Assembly: GCF_003696345.1 (NCBI RefSeq)
Contig: NZ_RFLX01000006.1
Coordinates: 124,001 to 188,000, forward strand
DNA from: Teichococcus wenyumeiae
Lineage (GTDB): Bacteria; Pseudomonadota; Alphaproteobacteria; Acetobacterales; Acetobacteraceae
DNA length: 64,000 bases
Reading direction: 5' to 3'
The notes under the pieces are model-generated. The model saw only the letters and a program-made list of their open reading frames with translations. It ran no database searches and was not told where the DNA came from. Of the stretch, positions 1-9,115 are shown one piece after another. The translations under genes and the position numbers were made by a program. Position 1 is the stretch's first letter, and every line of letters starts with the position of its first letter.

Positions 1-5
1 AAACC

Positions 6-54
6 TTGACATCATCAAGTGGAATTTTTGTTATCCACTTCACCATTGTGGAAT
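6..54 (+). promoter_or_regulatory. Candidate promoter with dyad upstream of the sulfate transport operon
   Basis: A TTGACA hexamer at 6-11 and TGTTAT at 29-34 are separated by 17 bp, which fits a sigma-70 type promoter. A perfect 7-bp inverted repeat, AAGTGGA (17-23) and TCCACTT (34-40), overlaps the spacer and the -10 element. The unit GTGGAAT occurs at 19-25 and again at 48-54, so three half-sites sit within about 35 bp. This arrangement suggests a repressor or activator site at the promoter. Which regulator binds is not visible; a CysB-like or Cbl-like protein is only a guess from the downstream genes. Confidence 0.4.
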
Positions 55-155
55 AAGCTCCGCGCGAGGAGCGCGCGCAAACCTCGATAGGTGTTGTCTC
101 TGACCCTTCCGCCGGGAAACACTTGGCGGACCGCATCGGAAGGAGTGTCGAAACC

Positions 156-1178
156 ATGACCTCTGTACGGACCTCACGCCGGGCGCTGCTCGGCGGCCTG
201 GCACTCGCGGGGCTGGCATGCGGCGGCGCGCGGGCGCAGGCACCGACGCAGCTCCTCAACGTATCCTATGACCCCACGCGGGAATTCTACCGGAGCTATA
301 ACGCCTTCTTCGCCGAGCGCTGGAAGGCCCAGGGCGGGCAGGGAGTGCAGATCCGCACCTCCCACGGCGGCTCCGGCCGGCAGGCACGCTCCGTCATCGA
401 CGGGCTGCCGGCGGATGTGGTGACGCTGGCCCTGGCTTATGACGTGGATGCCATCGCCGAACGCGGGTTGATCGCTCCCGACTGGCAGAAGCGGCTGCCC
501 TTCAACAGCGCGCCCTATACCAGCACCATCGTTTTCCTGGTGAAGAAGGGAAACCCGAAGAATATCCGGGACTGGGGAGATCTGGCGCGGGAGGGAGTGG
601 GGGTGATCACGCCCAATCCCAAGACCTCGGGCGGCGCGCGCTGGAACCATCTCGCGGCCTGGGCCTGGGCGCTGCGCCAGCCCGGTGGCAGCGAGGCCTC
701 GGCGCAGGAATACCTCGGCAGGCTCTACCGCAACGTGCCGGTGCTGGACACCGGCGCGCGGGGCTCCACCACCACCTTCGCCCGCAACGGCCAGGGCGAT
801 GTGCTGCTGGCCTGGGAGAACGAGGCGCATCTCGCCTTCGAGGAATTCGGCCGCGACAAGTTCGAGATCGTTTATCCGCCGCTGTCCATCCTGGCCGAGC
901 CCTCGGTGGCCGTGGTGGACAAGGTGGTGGACCGGCGCGGCAGCCGGGCGCTGGCGGAGGCCTATCTCCAGGCCCTCTACACGCCGGAAGCCCAGGCCCT
1001 GGCCGCCAAGCACTTCTACCGCCCGCGTGACGCCGCTGCCCTGGCCGCCGTCGGGGACCGCTTCCCCCGCCTGGAGCTGGTGACGGTGGATGGCGATTTC
1101 GGCGGTTGGGCGGCGGCGCAGAAGCGCCATTTCGACGATGGCGGCAGCTTCGACCAGGCTTACCGCCCTGCGCGCTAG
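156..1178 (+). CDS. Sulfate/thiosulfate ABC transporter substrate-binding protein
   Basis: 340-residue periplasmic binding protein of the Sbp/CysP family, which captures sulfate or thiosulfate for the CysTWA importer. The N-terminus has a twin-arginine type signal (SRRALLGG followed by a hydrophobic stretch and ARAQA), so export by Tat is likely. Family features are visible: [11 protein letters not shown] near the mature start, the [12 protein letters not shown] ligand loop, and the [13 protein letters not shown] motif typical of sulfate-binding proteins. The ATG at 156 is preferred over an upstream TTG at 123 because GGAAGGAG lies at 138-145. The permease genes follow directly, with overlaps, so this is the first gene of the operon. 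Sulfate versus thiosulfate preference cannot be decided from sequence. Confidence 0.93.
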   Translation: MTSVRTSRRALLGGLALAGLACGGARAQAPTQLLNVSYDPTREFYRSYNAFFAERWKAQGGQGVQIRTSHGGSGRQARSVIDGLPADVVTLALAYDVDAIAERGLIAPDWQKRLPFNSAPYTSTIVFLVKKGNPKNIRDWGDLAREGVGVITPNPKTSGGARWNHLAAWAWALRQPGGSEASAQEYLGRLYRNVPVLDTGARGSTTTFARNGQGDVLLAWENEAHLAFEEFGRDKFEIVYPPLSILAEPSVAVVDKVVDRRGSRALAEAYLQALYTPEAQALAAKHFYRPRDAAALAAVGDRFPRLELVTVDGDFGGWAAAQKRHFDDGGSFDQAYRPAR

Positions 1179-1980
1179 GGGAGCCATTCCGGGCTTTGGC
1201 GCCTCCCTGGGGGTGACGCTGCTGTGGCTGGGGCTGATCGTGCTGGTGCCGCTGGCGGCCCTGGCCGTCCGGCCCTGGGAGCTGGGGGTGCAGGGCGTGC
1301 TGCGCTCCCTGGCCGAGCCGCGGGTACTGGCGGCGCTGCGGCTTTCCTTCCTGGCCTCCCTGGCGGCGGCGGCGGTGAACCTGCCTATCGGGCTGCTGCT
1401 GGCCTGGGTACTGGTGCGCGACCGCTTCCCGGGCCGGCGGCTGCTGGATGGCGCCATCGACCTGCCCTTCGCCCTGCCCACCGCCGTGGCGGGCCTGGCG
1501 CTGACGGCGCTCTATGCGCCGGAAGGCTGGCTGGGCGCGCCGCTCGGGGCGCTGGGGCTGAAGGTCGCCTATACGCCGCTGGGCGTCGGCATCGCCATGC
1601 TCTTCGTGGGCCTGCCCTTCGTGGTGCGCAGCGTCGAGCCCGTGCTGCGCGACCTGCCACGCGAGGCCGAGGAAGCCGCCGCTACCCTGGGCGCCAACCG
1701 GCTGCAGACCCTGCTCCGCGTGGTGCTGCCGGCCCTGATGCCGGCGCTGCTGGCGGGCTTCGCCATGGCTTTTGCCCGCGGACTCGGGGAATATGGCAGC
1801 GTCATCTTCATCGCCGGCAACATGCCCATGGTGAGTGAGATCGCGCCCCTGCTGATCACCATCCGGCTGGAGCAGTATGACTATGCCGGCGCCGCCGCCG
1901 TGGGGCTGGCGATGCTGCTGCTGGCCTTCATGATCCTGCTGCTGCTGAACTGGCTGCAACGCTGGGGCCGCGCCAAATGA
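1138..1980 (+). CDS. cysT: Sulfate ABC transporter permease CysT
   Basis: About 280 residues with six predicted membrane helices. It is one of the two inner-membrane subunits of the sulfate/thiosulfate importer. The segment [20 protein letters not shown] is the usual CysT N-terminus, and the EAA loop that contacts the ATPase is seen as [20 protein letters not shown]. The gene overlaps the end of the binding-protein gene in another frame. ATG 1138 gives a family-like N-terminus; an ATG at 1090 is an alternative. The stop codon overlaps the cysW start as ATGA, implying translational coupling. Confidence 0.93.
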   Translation: MAAASTRLTALRARGAIPGFGASLGVTLLWLGLIVLVPLAALAVRPWELGVQGVLRSLAEPRVLAALRLSFLASLAAAAVNLPIGLLLAWVLVRDRFPGRRLLDGAIDLPFALPTAVAGLALTALYAPEGWLGAPLGALGLKVAYTPLGVGIAMLFVGLPFVVRSVEPVLRDLPREAEEAAATLGANRLQTLLRVVLPALMPALLAGFAMAFARGLGEYGSVIFIAGNMPMVSEIAPLLITIRLEQYDYAGAAAVGLAMLLLAFMILLLLNWLQRWGRAK

Positions 1981-2798
1981 GGAACGAGAGCCGCTGGCCC
2001 CGGCGTGTCGTGCTCGGCGTCGCCCTGCTGCTAGCGGTGGTGCTGCTCCTCCTGCCCCTGGTCACGGTCTTCGCCGAGGCCCTGCGGCGCGGCCTGGCCC
2101 CGGCGCTGGAAGCCATCGCGGAGCCGGATACGCAGGCCGCCATCCGCCTGACGTTGCTGGTGGCGGCCCTGTCGGTGCCGGTGAACACGCTGGGCGGCCT
2201 GGCCGCCGCCTGGTGCATCGCCAAGTTCACCTTTCCCGGGCGTGGCCTGCTGCTGGCGCTGATCGAGCTGCCTTTCTCCGTCTCGCCGGTGATCTCCGGC
2301 CTGGTCTGGGTGCTGCTCTTCGGGGCGCAGGGCTGGTTCGGGCCCTGGCTGCAGGCGCATGACCTGCAGATCATCTTCGCCCTGCCGGGGCTGGTGTTGG
2401 CGACGATCTTTGTCACCTTTCCCTTTGTCGCCCGCACCCTGGTGCCTCTGATGCAGGAGCAGGGCCGCACCGCCGAGGAAGCGGCCGCGACCCTCGGCGC
2501 GACCGGCTTCCAGACCTTCTTCCGCGTGACGCTGCCCGAGATCCGCTGGGCGCTGTTGTCCGGCGTTCTTCTCTGCAATGCGCGGGCGATGGGCGAATTC
2601 GGCGCCGTATCCGTCGTGTCAGGCCATATCCGGGGCGAAACCAACACCATGCCGTTGCAAGTGGAGATCCTCTACAACGAGTATCAGTTCGTCGCCGCCT
2701 TCGCGGTGGCGGCGCTGCTGACGCTGCTGGCGCTGGTGACGCTGGGGGCCAAGGCGCTGCTGGAACGTCATGGCGCCACGCGCGCGCATCCCGCATGA
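1977..2798 (+). CDS. cysW: Sulfate ABC transporter permease CysW
   Basis: 273-residue second permease of the sulfate importer, pairing with CysT. It has six hydrophobic segments and the EAA motif [20 protein letters not shown]. The sequence ARAMGEFGAVSVVSGHIRG followed by TNTMPLQVEILYNEY is highly characteristic of CysW. It begins in a 4-bp ATGA overlap with cysT and ends in an ATGA overlap with cysA, so the three genes are tightly coupled. Confidence 0.95.
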   Translation: MRNESRWPRRVVLGVALLLAVVLLLLPLVTVFAEALRRGLAPALEAIAEPDTQAAIRLTLLVAALSVPVNTLGGLAAAWCIAKFTFPGRGLLLALIELPFSVSPVISGLVWVLLFGAQGWFGPWLQAHDLQIIFALPGLVLATIFVTFPFVARTLVPLMQEQGRTAEEAAATLGATGFQTFFRVTLPEIRWALLSGVLLCNARAMGEFGAVSVVSGHIRGETNTMPLQVEILYNEYQFVAAFAVAALLTLLALVTLGAKALLERHGATRAHPA

Positions 2799-3841
2799 GC
2801 GTCTCCGTCCAGGGCCTGTGCCGCCGGTTCGGGAATGCCGCCGCGCTGCGCGACATCGACCTGGAGGTGCGGAGCGGCGAGTTCGTCGCGCTGCTCGGCC
2901 CTTCCGGCTCCGGCAAGACCACGCTGCTGCGTATCCTGGCGGGGCTGGAGGCGGCCGATGCGGGGCGGGTGCTGATCGAGGGCCAGGACATGGCAGATGT
3001 GCCGGTGCGCTCGCGGCGGATCGGCTTCGTCTTCCAGCACTACGCGCTGTTCCGGCACATGAGCGTCTTCGAGAATATCGCCTTCGGCCTGCGCATCCGC
3101 CCCCGCGCCACCCGCCCGCCGCGCGCCGAGATCGCCCGGCGCGTGACCGCCCTGCTGGAGCGGGTGCAGATCCCGGAACTGGCGGCGCGGCGGCCTGATC
3201 AGATCTCGGGCGGGCAGCGGCAGCGCGCGGCACTGGCGCGGGCCCTGGCCATCGAGCCGCGCCTGCTGCTGCTGGACGAGCCCTTCGGCGCCCTGGATGC
3301 CGAGGTGCGCAAGGGCCTGCGCCGCTGGCTGCGGGACCTGCATCGCGACATGGGCCTCACCAGCATCTTCGTCACCCACGACCAGGACGAGGCCATGGAA
3401 CTGGCGGACCGCGTGGCGGTGATGCGCGGCGGCGCCATCGTGCAATACGACACGCCGGAAGAGCTGGTTGAACATCCCGCCGACGCCTTCGTGGCCGGCT
3501 TCCTGGGGGAGGCGGTGCGGCTGGAGGCGCAGTGGGATGGCACGGCGCTGCGCTTCGACCCCCTGCCGCTGGCGCCCCTGCCGGCCAGCGCCCTGCGGCA
3601 GGCCCCGCGCGCCCCTGGACCGGCCCTGGCCTTCATCCGGCCCCGCGACTGGCAGGTGCTGCCGGTGGCGGAGGCAGGCAATGCCACCCTGCGCGCCCGC
3701 CGCCCCACCGGCCATGGCGTGCGGCTGGAGCTGGAGCTTGGCCCGCTGATCGTGGAGGCCGAGCTGCCTGGCAGCCCGCTGCGCCCCGGGGACGCCTGCC
3801 TGCTGCGGCCGGGCGCCGCCCGCGCCTTCGCCACCGGCTGA
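2795..3841 (+). CDS. cysA: Sulfate/thiosulfate ABC transporter ATP-binding protein CysA
   Basis: 348-residue ATPase energising the CysTW permease. Walker A GPSGSGKTT is at residues 35-43, followed by the Q-loop VFQHYALF, the signature SGGQRQR, Walker B LLLLDEPFGALDAE and the switch histidine in VTHDQDEAMELADR. About 100 C-terminal residues form the expected regulatory TOBE-type region. It is the last gene of the cys operon. The next gene starts 64 bp downstream with its own ribosome site. Confidence 0.95.
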   Translation: MSVSVQGLCRRFGNAAALRDIDLEVRSGEFVALLGPSGSGKTTLLRILAGLEAADAGRVLIEGQDMADVPVRSRRIGFVFQHYALFRHMSVFENIAFGLRIRPRATRPPRAEIARRVTALLERVQIPELAARRPDQISGGQRQRAALARALAIEPRLLLLDEPFGALDAEVRKGLRRWLRDLHRDMGLTSIFVTHDQDEAMELADRVAVMRGGAIVQYDTPEELVEHPADAFVAGFLGEAVRLEAQWDGTALRFDPLPLAPLPASALRQAPRAPGPALAFIRPRDWQVLPVAEAGNATLRARRPTGHGVRLELELGPLIVEAELPGSPLRPGDACLLRPGAARAFATG

Positions 3842-3905
3842 AGGCGGCAACGTTCCCGCCGGCCAGGGCGTTCAAGCTCCGACCCATCCGATGACCGGAG
3901 CAAGA

Positions 3906-5009
3906 ATGTCAGCCAGCCTGCCCGTGACGCCCTTGCGCTACCAGCCTTCCTTCGAGCAGCCGGACGGCGACGAAGCCGCCACCACGCATGAGCTGATCGA
4001 GGCGCTGCGGGACATCCAGGAAACCACTTTCCGCAATTCCGAGCAGGCGCTGCGCGGCGTGCATGCCAAGAGCCACGGCCTGTTGCAGGGTGAGCTGGAG
4101 GTGCTGGAAGGGCTGCCGCCGGAACTGGCGCAGGGGCTCTACGCGCGCCCTGGCCGCCACCCGGTGGTGCTGCGCTTCTCCACCAATGCCGGCGATATCC
4201 TGGATGACAGCATCTCCCTGCCGCGCGGGCTGGCGCTGAAGGTCCTGAACGTGGAAGGCGAGCGGCTGCCGGATGCCCCGGGCGGCACCCAGGATTACGT
4301 GCTGGTCAATGCCCCGGCCTTTGCCGTCGCCAAGCCGAAGCAGTTCCTGGGCAGCCTGAAGCTGCTGGCCAAGACCACGGATACGCCGCAGGCCTGGAAG
4401 AAGCTGGCTTCCACGGTGTTTCGCGGCGCCGAGGCGCTGGTGGAGGCGGCGGGCGGAGAGAGCGCAACCCTCAAGACCATGGGCGGCCATCCCCAGACGC
4501 ATCCCCTGGGCGAGACCTTCTATTCCCAGGTGCCGCTGCTGCATGGGCCTTACATGGCCAAGATTTCCGTGGCGCCGGTTTCCTCCAACCTGAAGGCGCT
4601 GAAGGATGCGCCGCTGGATGTGCGGGACCAGCCCGATGCCCTGCGCCGCGCTGTGAACGGCTTCTTCCGCAGCGAGGACGCTGAATGGGAGTTGCGTGTG
4701 CAGCTCTGCACCGACCTGGACAGCATGCCGATCGAGGATGCTTCCGTACCCTGGCCGGAGGAGAAGAGCCCCTTCATCGCCGTGGCGCGCCTGCGGGTGC
4801 CGCGGCAGACAGGCTGGAGCGAGGAACGCGCCGCCGCCGTGGATGAAGGCTGCGCCTTCAGCCCCTGGCATGGTTTGGCGGCGCACCGGCCGCTGGGCGG
4901 CGTGATGCGCGTGCGCAAGGCGACCTACGAGGCCTCCTCCCGCTTCCGTGCCGGCCATGGCCGCTGCCCGATCCATGAGCCGCAGGGTGAGCTGAACCTG
5001 CCGGCCTGA
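3906..5009 (+). CDS. Catalase-family (SrpA-like) heme protein
   Basis: 367-residue protein with a catalase core but much shorter than classical catalases (about 480-700 residues). It resembles the srpA group of periplasmic or cytosolic catalase-related peroxidases. Visible elements are the distal histidine region VHAKSHG, GRHPVVLRFSTNAGD and LPRGLALKV (compare the catalase RFSTV and RDPRGFA blocks), VNAPAFAVAKPKQF, and a C-terminal tyrosine in VRKATYEASSRFRA that would be the heme ligand. No signal peptide is evident. ATG 3906 is chosen because CCGGAGC precedes it by six bases; ATG 3891 is possible. The sulfate operon lies upstream and a molybdopterin oxidoreductase downstream. Peroxide breakdown is likely, but true catalase activity is unproven for this group. 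Confidence 0.85.
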   Translation: MSASLPVTPLRYQPSFEQPDGDEAATTHELIEALRDIQETTFRNSEQALRGVHAKSHGLLQGELEVLEGLPPELAQGLYARPGRHPVVLRFSTNAGDILDDSISLPRGLALKVLNVEGERLPDAPGGTQDYVLVNAPAFAVAKPKQFLGSLKLLAKTTDTPQAWKKLASTVFRGAEALVEAAGGESATLKTMGGHPQTHPLGETFYSQVPLLHGPYMAKISVAPVSSNLKALKDAPLDVRDQPDALRRAVNGFFRSEDAEWELRVQLCTDLDSMPIEDASVPWPEEKSPFIAVARLRVPRQTGWSEERAAAVDEGCAFSPWHGLAAHRPLGGVMRVRKATYEASSRFRAGHGRCPIHEPQGELNLPA

Positions 5010-5019
5010 CACCGATCAT

Positions 5020-5035
5020 CCCGCCGCCGGGCGGG
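5020..5035. terminator. Short hairpin between the catalase-like gene and the oxidoreductase gene
   Basis: A 6-bp GC stem (CCCGCC/GGCGGG) with a GCCG loop lies in the 46-bp gap. There is no following T-run, so it may act as a weak terminator or only as an RNA structure. Confidence 0.3.
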
Positions 5036-5055
5036 CCAGAACAAGGCGCAAGACG

Positions 5056-7326
5056 ATGAGCGAGGAAACGCATATCGAACCCTATGAAGGCCCTGCCGGG
5101 GGCTGGGGCTCGCTGAAATCGGTCGAGGGCATCCTGCACCGGGAAGGCCGCCTGGTGGGCGGCAATGCCATCCTGATGAAGCAGAACAAGCATGACGGCT
5201 TCGCCTGCGTCTCCTGTGCCTGGGAGAAGCCGGCGGTGCCGCATGCCTTCGAGTATTGCGAGAACGGCGCCAAGGCGACGGCCTGGGAAATCACCTCCAA
5301 GCGCGTCGGCCCCGACTTCTTCGCCGGGCATACCCTGGCCGAGCTGCGCGGCTGGCGGGACCATGACCTGGAAGCGATTGGCCGCCTGACCCAGCCGATG
5401 CGCTGGGACCCGCACAGCGATACCTACCGCCCCGTGACCTGGGAGGATGCCTTCCGCGAGATCGGCGTCGAGCTGCGGCGGCTGAAGCCGGAAGAGGCGG
5501 TCTTCTACGTCTCCGGCCGCGCCTCGCTGGAAGCGTCCTACATGTGGCAGCTTTTCGCGCGGCTCTACGGCACCAACAACCTGCCCGATTCCTCCAACAT
5601 GTGCCACGAGAGCACCTCCGTGGCGCTGCCGGAAAGCATCGGGCAGTCGGTGGGCACCACCTCGCTGACCGACTTCTCGCATACTGACTGCATCATGTTC
5701 TTCGGGCAGAATCCGGGCTCCAACAGCCCGCGCATGCTGCATCCGCTGCAGGAAGCCTCGAAGCGCGGCGTGCCGATCATCACCTTCAATCCGCTGCGCG
5801 AACGCGGGCTGGAGCGCTTCACCAACCCGCAGTCGCCGACCGAGATGCTGACGGGCAAGGAGACGCGCATCTCCTCCCAGTACCATCAGGTGAAGGCGGG
5901 CGGCGACATCGCGGCCATCATGGGCCTCTGCAAGGCACTGATCGAGGCCGATGATGCCGGCGAGCCGCTGCTGGACCACGACTTCATCGCTCAGCACACC
6001 CAGGGATTCGAGGATTTCGCCCGCGCCGCGCGCAAGACCGACTGGGCGGATATCGAGCAGGAATCCGGCCTGACGCGGCCGGCGCTGGAAGGTGTGGCGC
6101 GCTGCTACGGCAAGTCCAAGGCGGTCATGGCCATCTATGGCATGGGGCTGACCCAGCATCGGCGCGGCGTCGAGAATGTGCAGATGCTGGTGAACCTGCT
6201 GCTGCTGCGCGGCAATATCGGCAAGGAAGGCGCCGGCATCTGCCCCGTGCGCGGGCATTCCAACGTGCAGGGCCAGCGCACCATCGGCATCAGCGAGAAG
6301 CCGGAGCTTGTGCCGCTGGACAAGCTGGCGGAGCAGTACAACTTTTCCCCGCCGCGCGAGAAGGGGATGAACACCGTGGAAGCCTGCGAGGCGGTGCTGG
6401 ACGGCCGCGTGCGCGCCTTCCTCTCGCTGGGCGGCAACTTCCTGCGCGCGGTGCCGGAGACCGGGCCGATGGAAGAAGCCTGGCCGCGCCTGCGTCTTTC
6501 GGTGCAGATCGCCACCAAGCTGAACCGCTCCCACCTCGTGCCGGCGGAGGTGACTTACCTGCTGCCCTGCCTCGGGCGCATCGAAACCGATACGCAGCGC
6601 GCCGGGCCACAGACCGTCTCGATTGAGGATTCCAACGGGCAGATTCATCCCTCTCGCGGCCTGTCGCAGCCGGCCAGCGAGCATCTGCGGTCGGAGCCCG
6701 CCATCGTCGCCGGGCTCGCGAAGGCCACCCTGCCGATGAACGCCCGTGTGCCCTGGGATGAATGGGTGGCGGATTACAGCCGCATCCGCGACGCGGCCGC
6801 CGAGACCTTTCCCGATATTTTCGGTGGCTTCAATGAGCGCCTGAAGACGCCTGGTGGCTTCCCACGGCCCCGCGCGGCGCGGGAGCGGGTGTGGAAGACC
6901 AAGACCGGCAAGGCCAATTTCATCTCCCCCGCCGGGCTGCGGGCCGACCCCGATGTCCCGTTGCAGCGAAAAGGGGTGCTGCAGCTCATCACCCTGCGGT
7001 CCAACGACCAGTTCAACACCACCGTCTATGGCTATGACGACCGCTTCCGCGGCGTCAGCGGCACGCGGGACGTAGTCTTCATCGGCCGCAACGACATGGT
7101 GCGGCTGGGCCTGGAAGAAGGCCAGAGCGTGACCCTGCGCACCGAGGCCGACGATGGGCGGGAGCGTCAGGTCTCCGGCCTGCAGGTGGTGGCTTACGAC
7201 CTGCCCGATGGCTGCATCGCGGCCTATTACCCGGAATGCAACCGGCTGATCCCGCTCTGGCACCATGCCGAGCGCAGCAAGGTACCGGCGGCGAAGTCGG
7301 TGCCGGTGCGGGTGGTAGCGTCATGA
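5056..7326 (+). CDS. FdhF/YdeP-family molybdopterin oxidoreductase
   Basis: 756 residues, matching the usual length of YdeP-type proteins (oxidoreductase alpha subunit family, formate-dehydrogenase-H-like). The cysteines C51, C54 and C68 (CVSCAWEKP and EYCENG) could hold an iron-sulfur cluster of reduced ligand number compared with true FdhF. The FYVSGRASLEASYMWQLFAR, CHESTSVALPESIG and QNPGSNSPRMLHPL blocks are typical bis-MGD binding segments. In the active-site region the family usually lacks the selenocysteine of FdhF. The C-terminal beta-barrel includes LRSNDQFNTTVYGYDDR. E. coli YdeP is linked to acid resistance; the substrate is unknown. fdhD overlaps its stop codon, suggesting that FdhD-dependent sulfuration of the cofactor is needed here. 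Confidence 0.88.
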   Translation: MSEETHIEPYEGPAGGWGSLKSVEGILHREGRLVGGNAILMKQNKHDGFACVSCAWEKPAVPHAFEYCENGAKATAWEITSKRVGPDFFAGHTLAELRGWRDHDLEAIGRLTQPMRWDPHSDTYRPVTWEDAFREIGVELRRLKPEEAVFYVSGRASLEASYMWQLFARLYGTNNLPDSSNMCHESTSVALPESIGQSVGTTSLTDFSHTDCIMFFGQNPGSNSPRMLHPLQEASKRGVPIITFNPLRERGLERFTNPQSPTEMLTGKETRISSQYHQVKAGGDIAAIMGLCKALIEADDAGEPLLDHDFIAQHTQGFEDFARAARKTDWADIEQESGLTRPALEGVARCYGKSKAVMAIYGMGLTQHRRGVENVQMLVNLLLLRGNIGKEGAGICPVRGHSNVQGQRTIGISEKPELVPLDKLAEQYNFSPPREKGMNTVEACEAVLDGRVRAFLSLGGNFLRAVPETGPMEEAWPRLRLSVQIATKLNRSHLVPAEVTYLLPCLGRIETDTQRAGPQTVSIEDSNGQIHPSRGLSQPASEHLRSEPAIVAGLAKATLPMNARVPWDEWVADYSRIRDAAAETFPDIFGGFNERLKTPGGFPRPRAARERVWKTKTGKANFISPAGLRADPDVPLQRKGVLQLITLRSNDQFNTTVYGYDDRFRGVSGTRDVVFIGRNDMVRLGLEEGQSVTLRTEADDGRERQVSGLQVVAYDLPDGCIAAYYPECNRLIPLWHHAERSKVPAAKSVPVRVVAS

Positions 7327-8132
7327 TGCCTGGCTCGCGGCAGGCTCCGCGCCGCGCCTGGCGTGGCGGCAACTGGCAGGATGGCGATCGCGCCTTGCCT
7401 GAGGAGGTCGCGGTGGCCTTCACCTATGACGGCACGGCCCATGCCGTAATGATGGCGACGCCGGATGACCTGCGCGACTTCGCCATCGGCTTCAGCCTGA
7501 CGGAAGGCATCCTGACCCATGCCGATGAGGTGGAGGTGCTGGAGATCGTGCCGCTGCCCACCGGTATCGACCTGCGCTTCTGGCTGCAGCCGGGGCGGGG
7601 GGAGGCGCTGGCGGCGCGGCGGCGGCGGATGGCCGGCCCTGTCGGCTGCGGCATGTGCGGGTTGGAAACGCTGGCCCAGGTGCAGCGGGCCGTGCCGGAG
7701 GTCGGCCCCGGCGTGGCGCTTTCCCCCGAGGAGATCGAGGCCGCCCTGGCCAGCCTGCCACCGGCCCAGGCGCTGAACACGGAAACCCATGCGGTGCATG
7801 CGGCGGCCTTCTGGCACCCGCGCCGCGGCCTGGTGGCGCTGCGCGAGGATGTGGGCCGCCACAATGCCCTGGATAAGCTGGCGGGCGCCCTGGCCGCCCG
7901 TTCCTTGCCGGCCGCGGAAGGTTTGGTGATGGTGACCAGCCGCATCTCGGTGGAGCTGGTGCAGAAGGCGGCGATGCTGGGCGCGCCGATGCTGGCCGGC
8001 ATTTCCGCCCCCACCACCCTGGCGCTGGAGGTGGCGGAGGCTGCCGGCATCACCGTGATGGGCATCTGCCGGCGCGACGGCTTCGAGATCTTCACCCGCC
8101 CCCACCGAGTGCTGGAGGCCGCGCCGGCCTAG
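7323..8132 (+). CDS. fdhD: Formate dehydrogenase accessory sulfurtransferase FdhD
   Basis: 269-residue sulfurtransferase that passes sulfur from a cysteine desulfurase to the molybdenum cofactor before insertion into formate-dehydrogenase-type enzymes. The conserved C-x2-C pair is at C109 and C112 (VGCGMCGLE). ALNTETHAVHAAAFW and REDVGRHNALDKL are family hallmarks. The start ATG at 7323 overlaps the upstream stop as ATGA (an immediate ATG at 7326 is equivalent). The coupling makes the upstream oxidoreductase its most likely client. Confidence 0.95.
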   Translation: MMPGSRQAPRRAWRGGNWQDGDRALPEEVAVAFTYDGTAHAVMMATPDDLRDFAIGFSLTEGILTHADEVEVLEIVPLPTGIDLRFWLQPGRGEALAARRRRMAGPVGCGMCGLETLAQVQRAVPEVGPGVALSPEEIEAALASLPPAQALNTETHAVHAAAFWHPRRGLVALREDVGRHNALDKLAGALAARSLPAAEGLVMVTSRISVELVQKAAMLGAPMLAGISAPTTLALEVAEAAGITVMGICRRDGFEIFTRPHRVLEAAPA

Positions 8133-9115
8133 GCTTCCAGCGCCAGCACGGCGAAACTGGCCAGCCAGTGCTCGCCCATGTAGTCGCCGGCGACATGCGG
8201 CAGGGCGGATTGGAGATGCGCCTCGGCGGTCTCAAGCGCCAGAGCGCGGCGCGGGTCGGCTTCGGGCAGCGCGGCGACCAGGCTGCGCCAGCACCAGGCG
8301 CGGCTGAGGTTCAGCCCGTCCAGATGCGCAATCTTGCCATCCGTGCGGTCGCTGACCGTGGCAGGGCAAAAGAGCGTCGCGGGCTGCCGTTGCGCCAGCC
8401 GGGGCAGGAAGCGGTCGATCCAGGGCAGGAAGGCGCCTTCCGGCAATAGGCGCCGCATGCATTCCGCCTCGATCAGTGCGGAGGACAGGAAGTCGTCGCC
8501 GCCGGGTTCCCAGGCTTGGCAATCGATATCCTCGCTGAACCAGCGGGCCGCCGTATCCCGCAGCATGGCGGCGAGCGGCTGGTGCGACATCGCCGCCGCG
8601 TAATCGGCGGCCAGGACAAAGGCGAAGGCGCTGTTGTAGTGGGTGCCGACACGGGTGGGGTAGGTGGCGCGCGGCAGGAAGTCCAGGAAGCGCTCTGCCA
8701 TCATGCCCGCCAGCGGCGCCAGGGCTTCGGCATGCGGCGAGGGAAGCTCGGCGGCGAGCTTCAGCAGCCAGCCCCAGCCATAGGGCCGCTCGAAGCCGCG
8801 TGCGGTGGGGCGGCGCAGATAGGCGCATTCCGCTTCCACATTCGTTGGCGTGAACTGCGTCTCGAACAGCGTGCGGATCTCGGCGGCCGAGTCCATGCCA
8901 GGGAAGCGGCGCAGCAGCCGCGCCAGCATCCAGTAGCTGTGCACGCAGGAATGCCAGTCGAAGCTGCCGAAGAAGATCGGGTGCAGGTCGCGCGGGCCGC
9001 GCGCATCTTCCGGCCCGGCCATCACATGATCCAGCTTGTTGGGGTATTCCCGCGTCACGTGCCCCAGCGCGATGCGCGCCAGCTTCGCGGCAAGGGTTTC
9101 GTCCAGCCTTGTCAT
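8129..9115 (-). CDS. DUF2891 family protein
   Basis: 328-residue soluble protein of the DUF2891 family, function unknown. Typical elements are HPIFFGSFDWHSCVHSYWML near the N-terminus, FERPYGWGWLLKLAAEL, and HLDGLNLSRAWCWRSL. The pattern of conserved Trp, His and Asp with a helical repeat character resembles alpha/alpha-barrel enzymes, but no activity can be assigned. The start ATG overlaps the stop codon of the upstream peptidase gene (ATGA), so the two are cotranscribed. Its 3' end overlaps the convergent fdhD gene by a few bases. Confidence 0.85.
   Translation of the reverse strand: MTRLDETLAAKLARIALGHVTREYPNKLDHVMAGPEDARGPRDLHPIFFGSFDWHSCVHSYWMLARLLRRFPGMDSAAEIRTLFETQFTPTNVEAECAYLRRPTARGFERPYGWGWLLKLAAELPSPHAEALAPLAGMMAERFLDFLPRATYPTRVGTHYNSAFAFVLAADYAAAMSHQPLAAMLRDTAARWFSEDIDCQAWEPGGDDFLSSALIEAECMRRLLPEGAFLPWIDRFLPRLAQRQPATLFCPATVSDRTDGKIAHLDGLNLSRAWCWRSLVAALPEADPRRALALETAEAHLQSALPHVAGDYMGEHWLASFAVLALEA

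Noticed and set aside
3906-5009. Annotation as a classical monofunctional catalase (katE/katA)
   Set aside because: Too short by more than 100 residues and only the core motifs are kept; the SrpA-like group fits better.
4858-7266. Very long minus-strand open frame (about 800 codons) opposite the molybdopterin oxidoreductase gene
   Set aside because: It is antisense to a clearly recognisable gene; its translation is rich in His, Gln, Arg and Gly with no domain, the usual result of high third-position GC.
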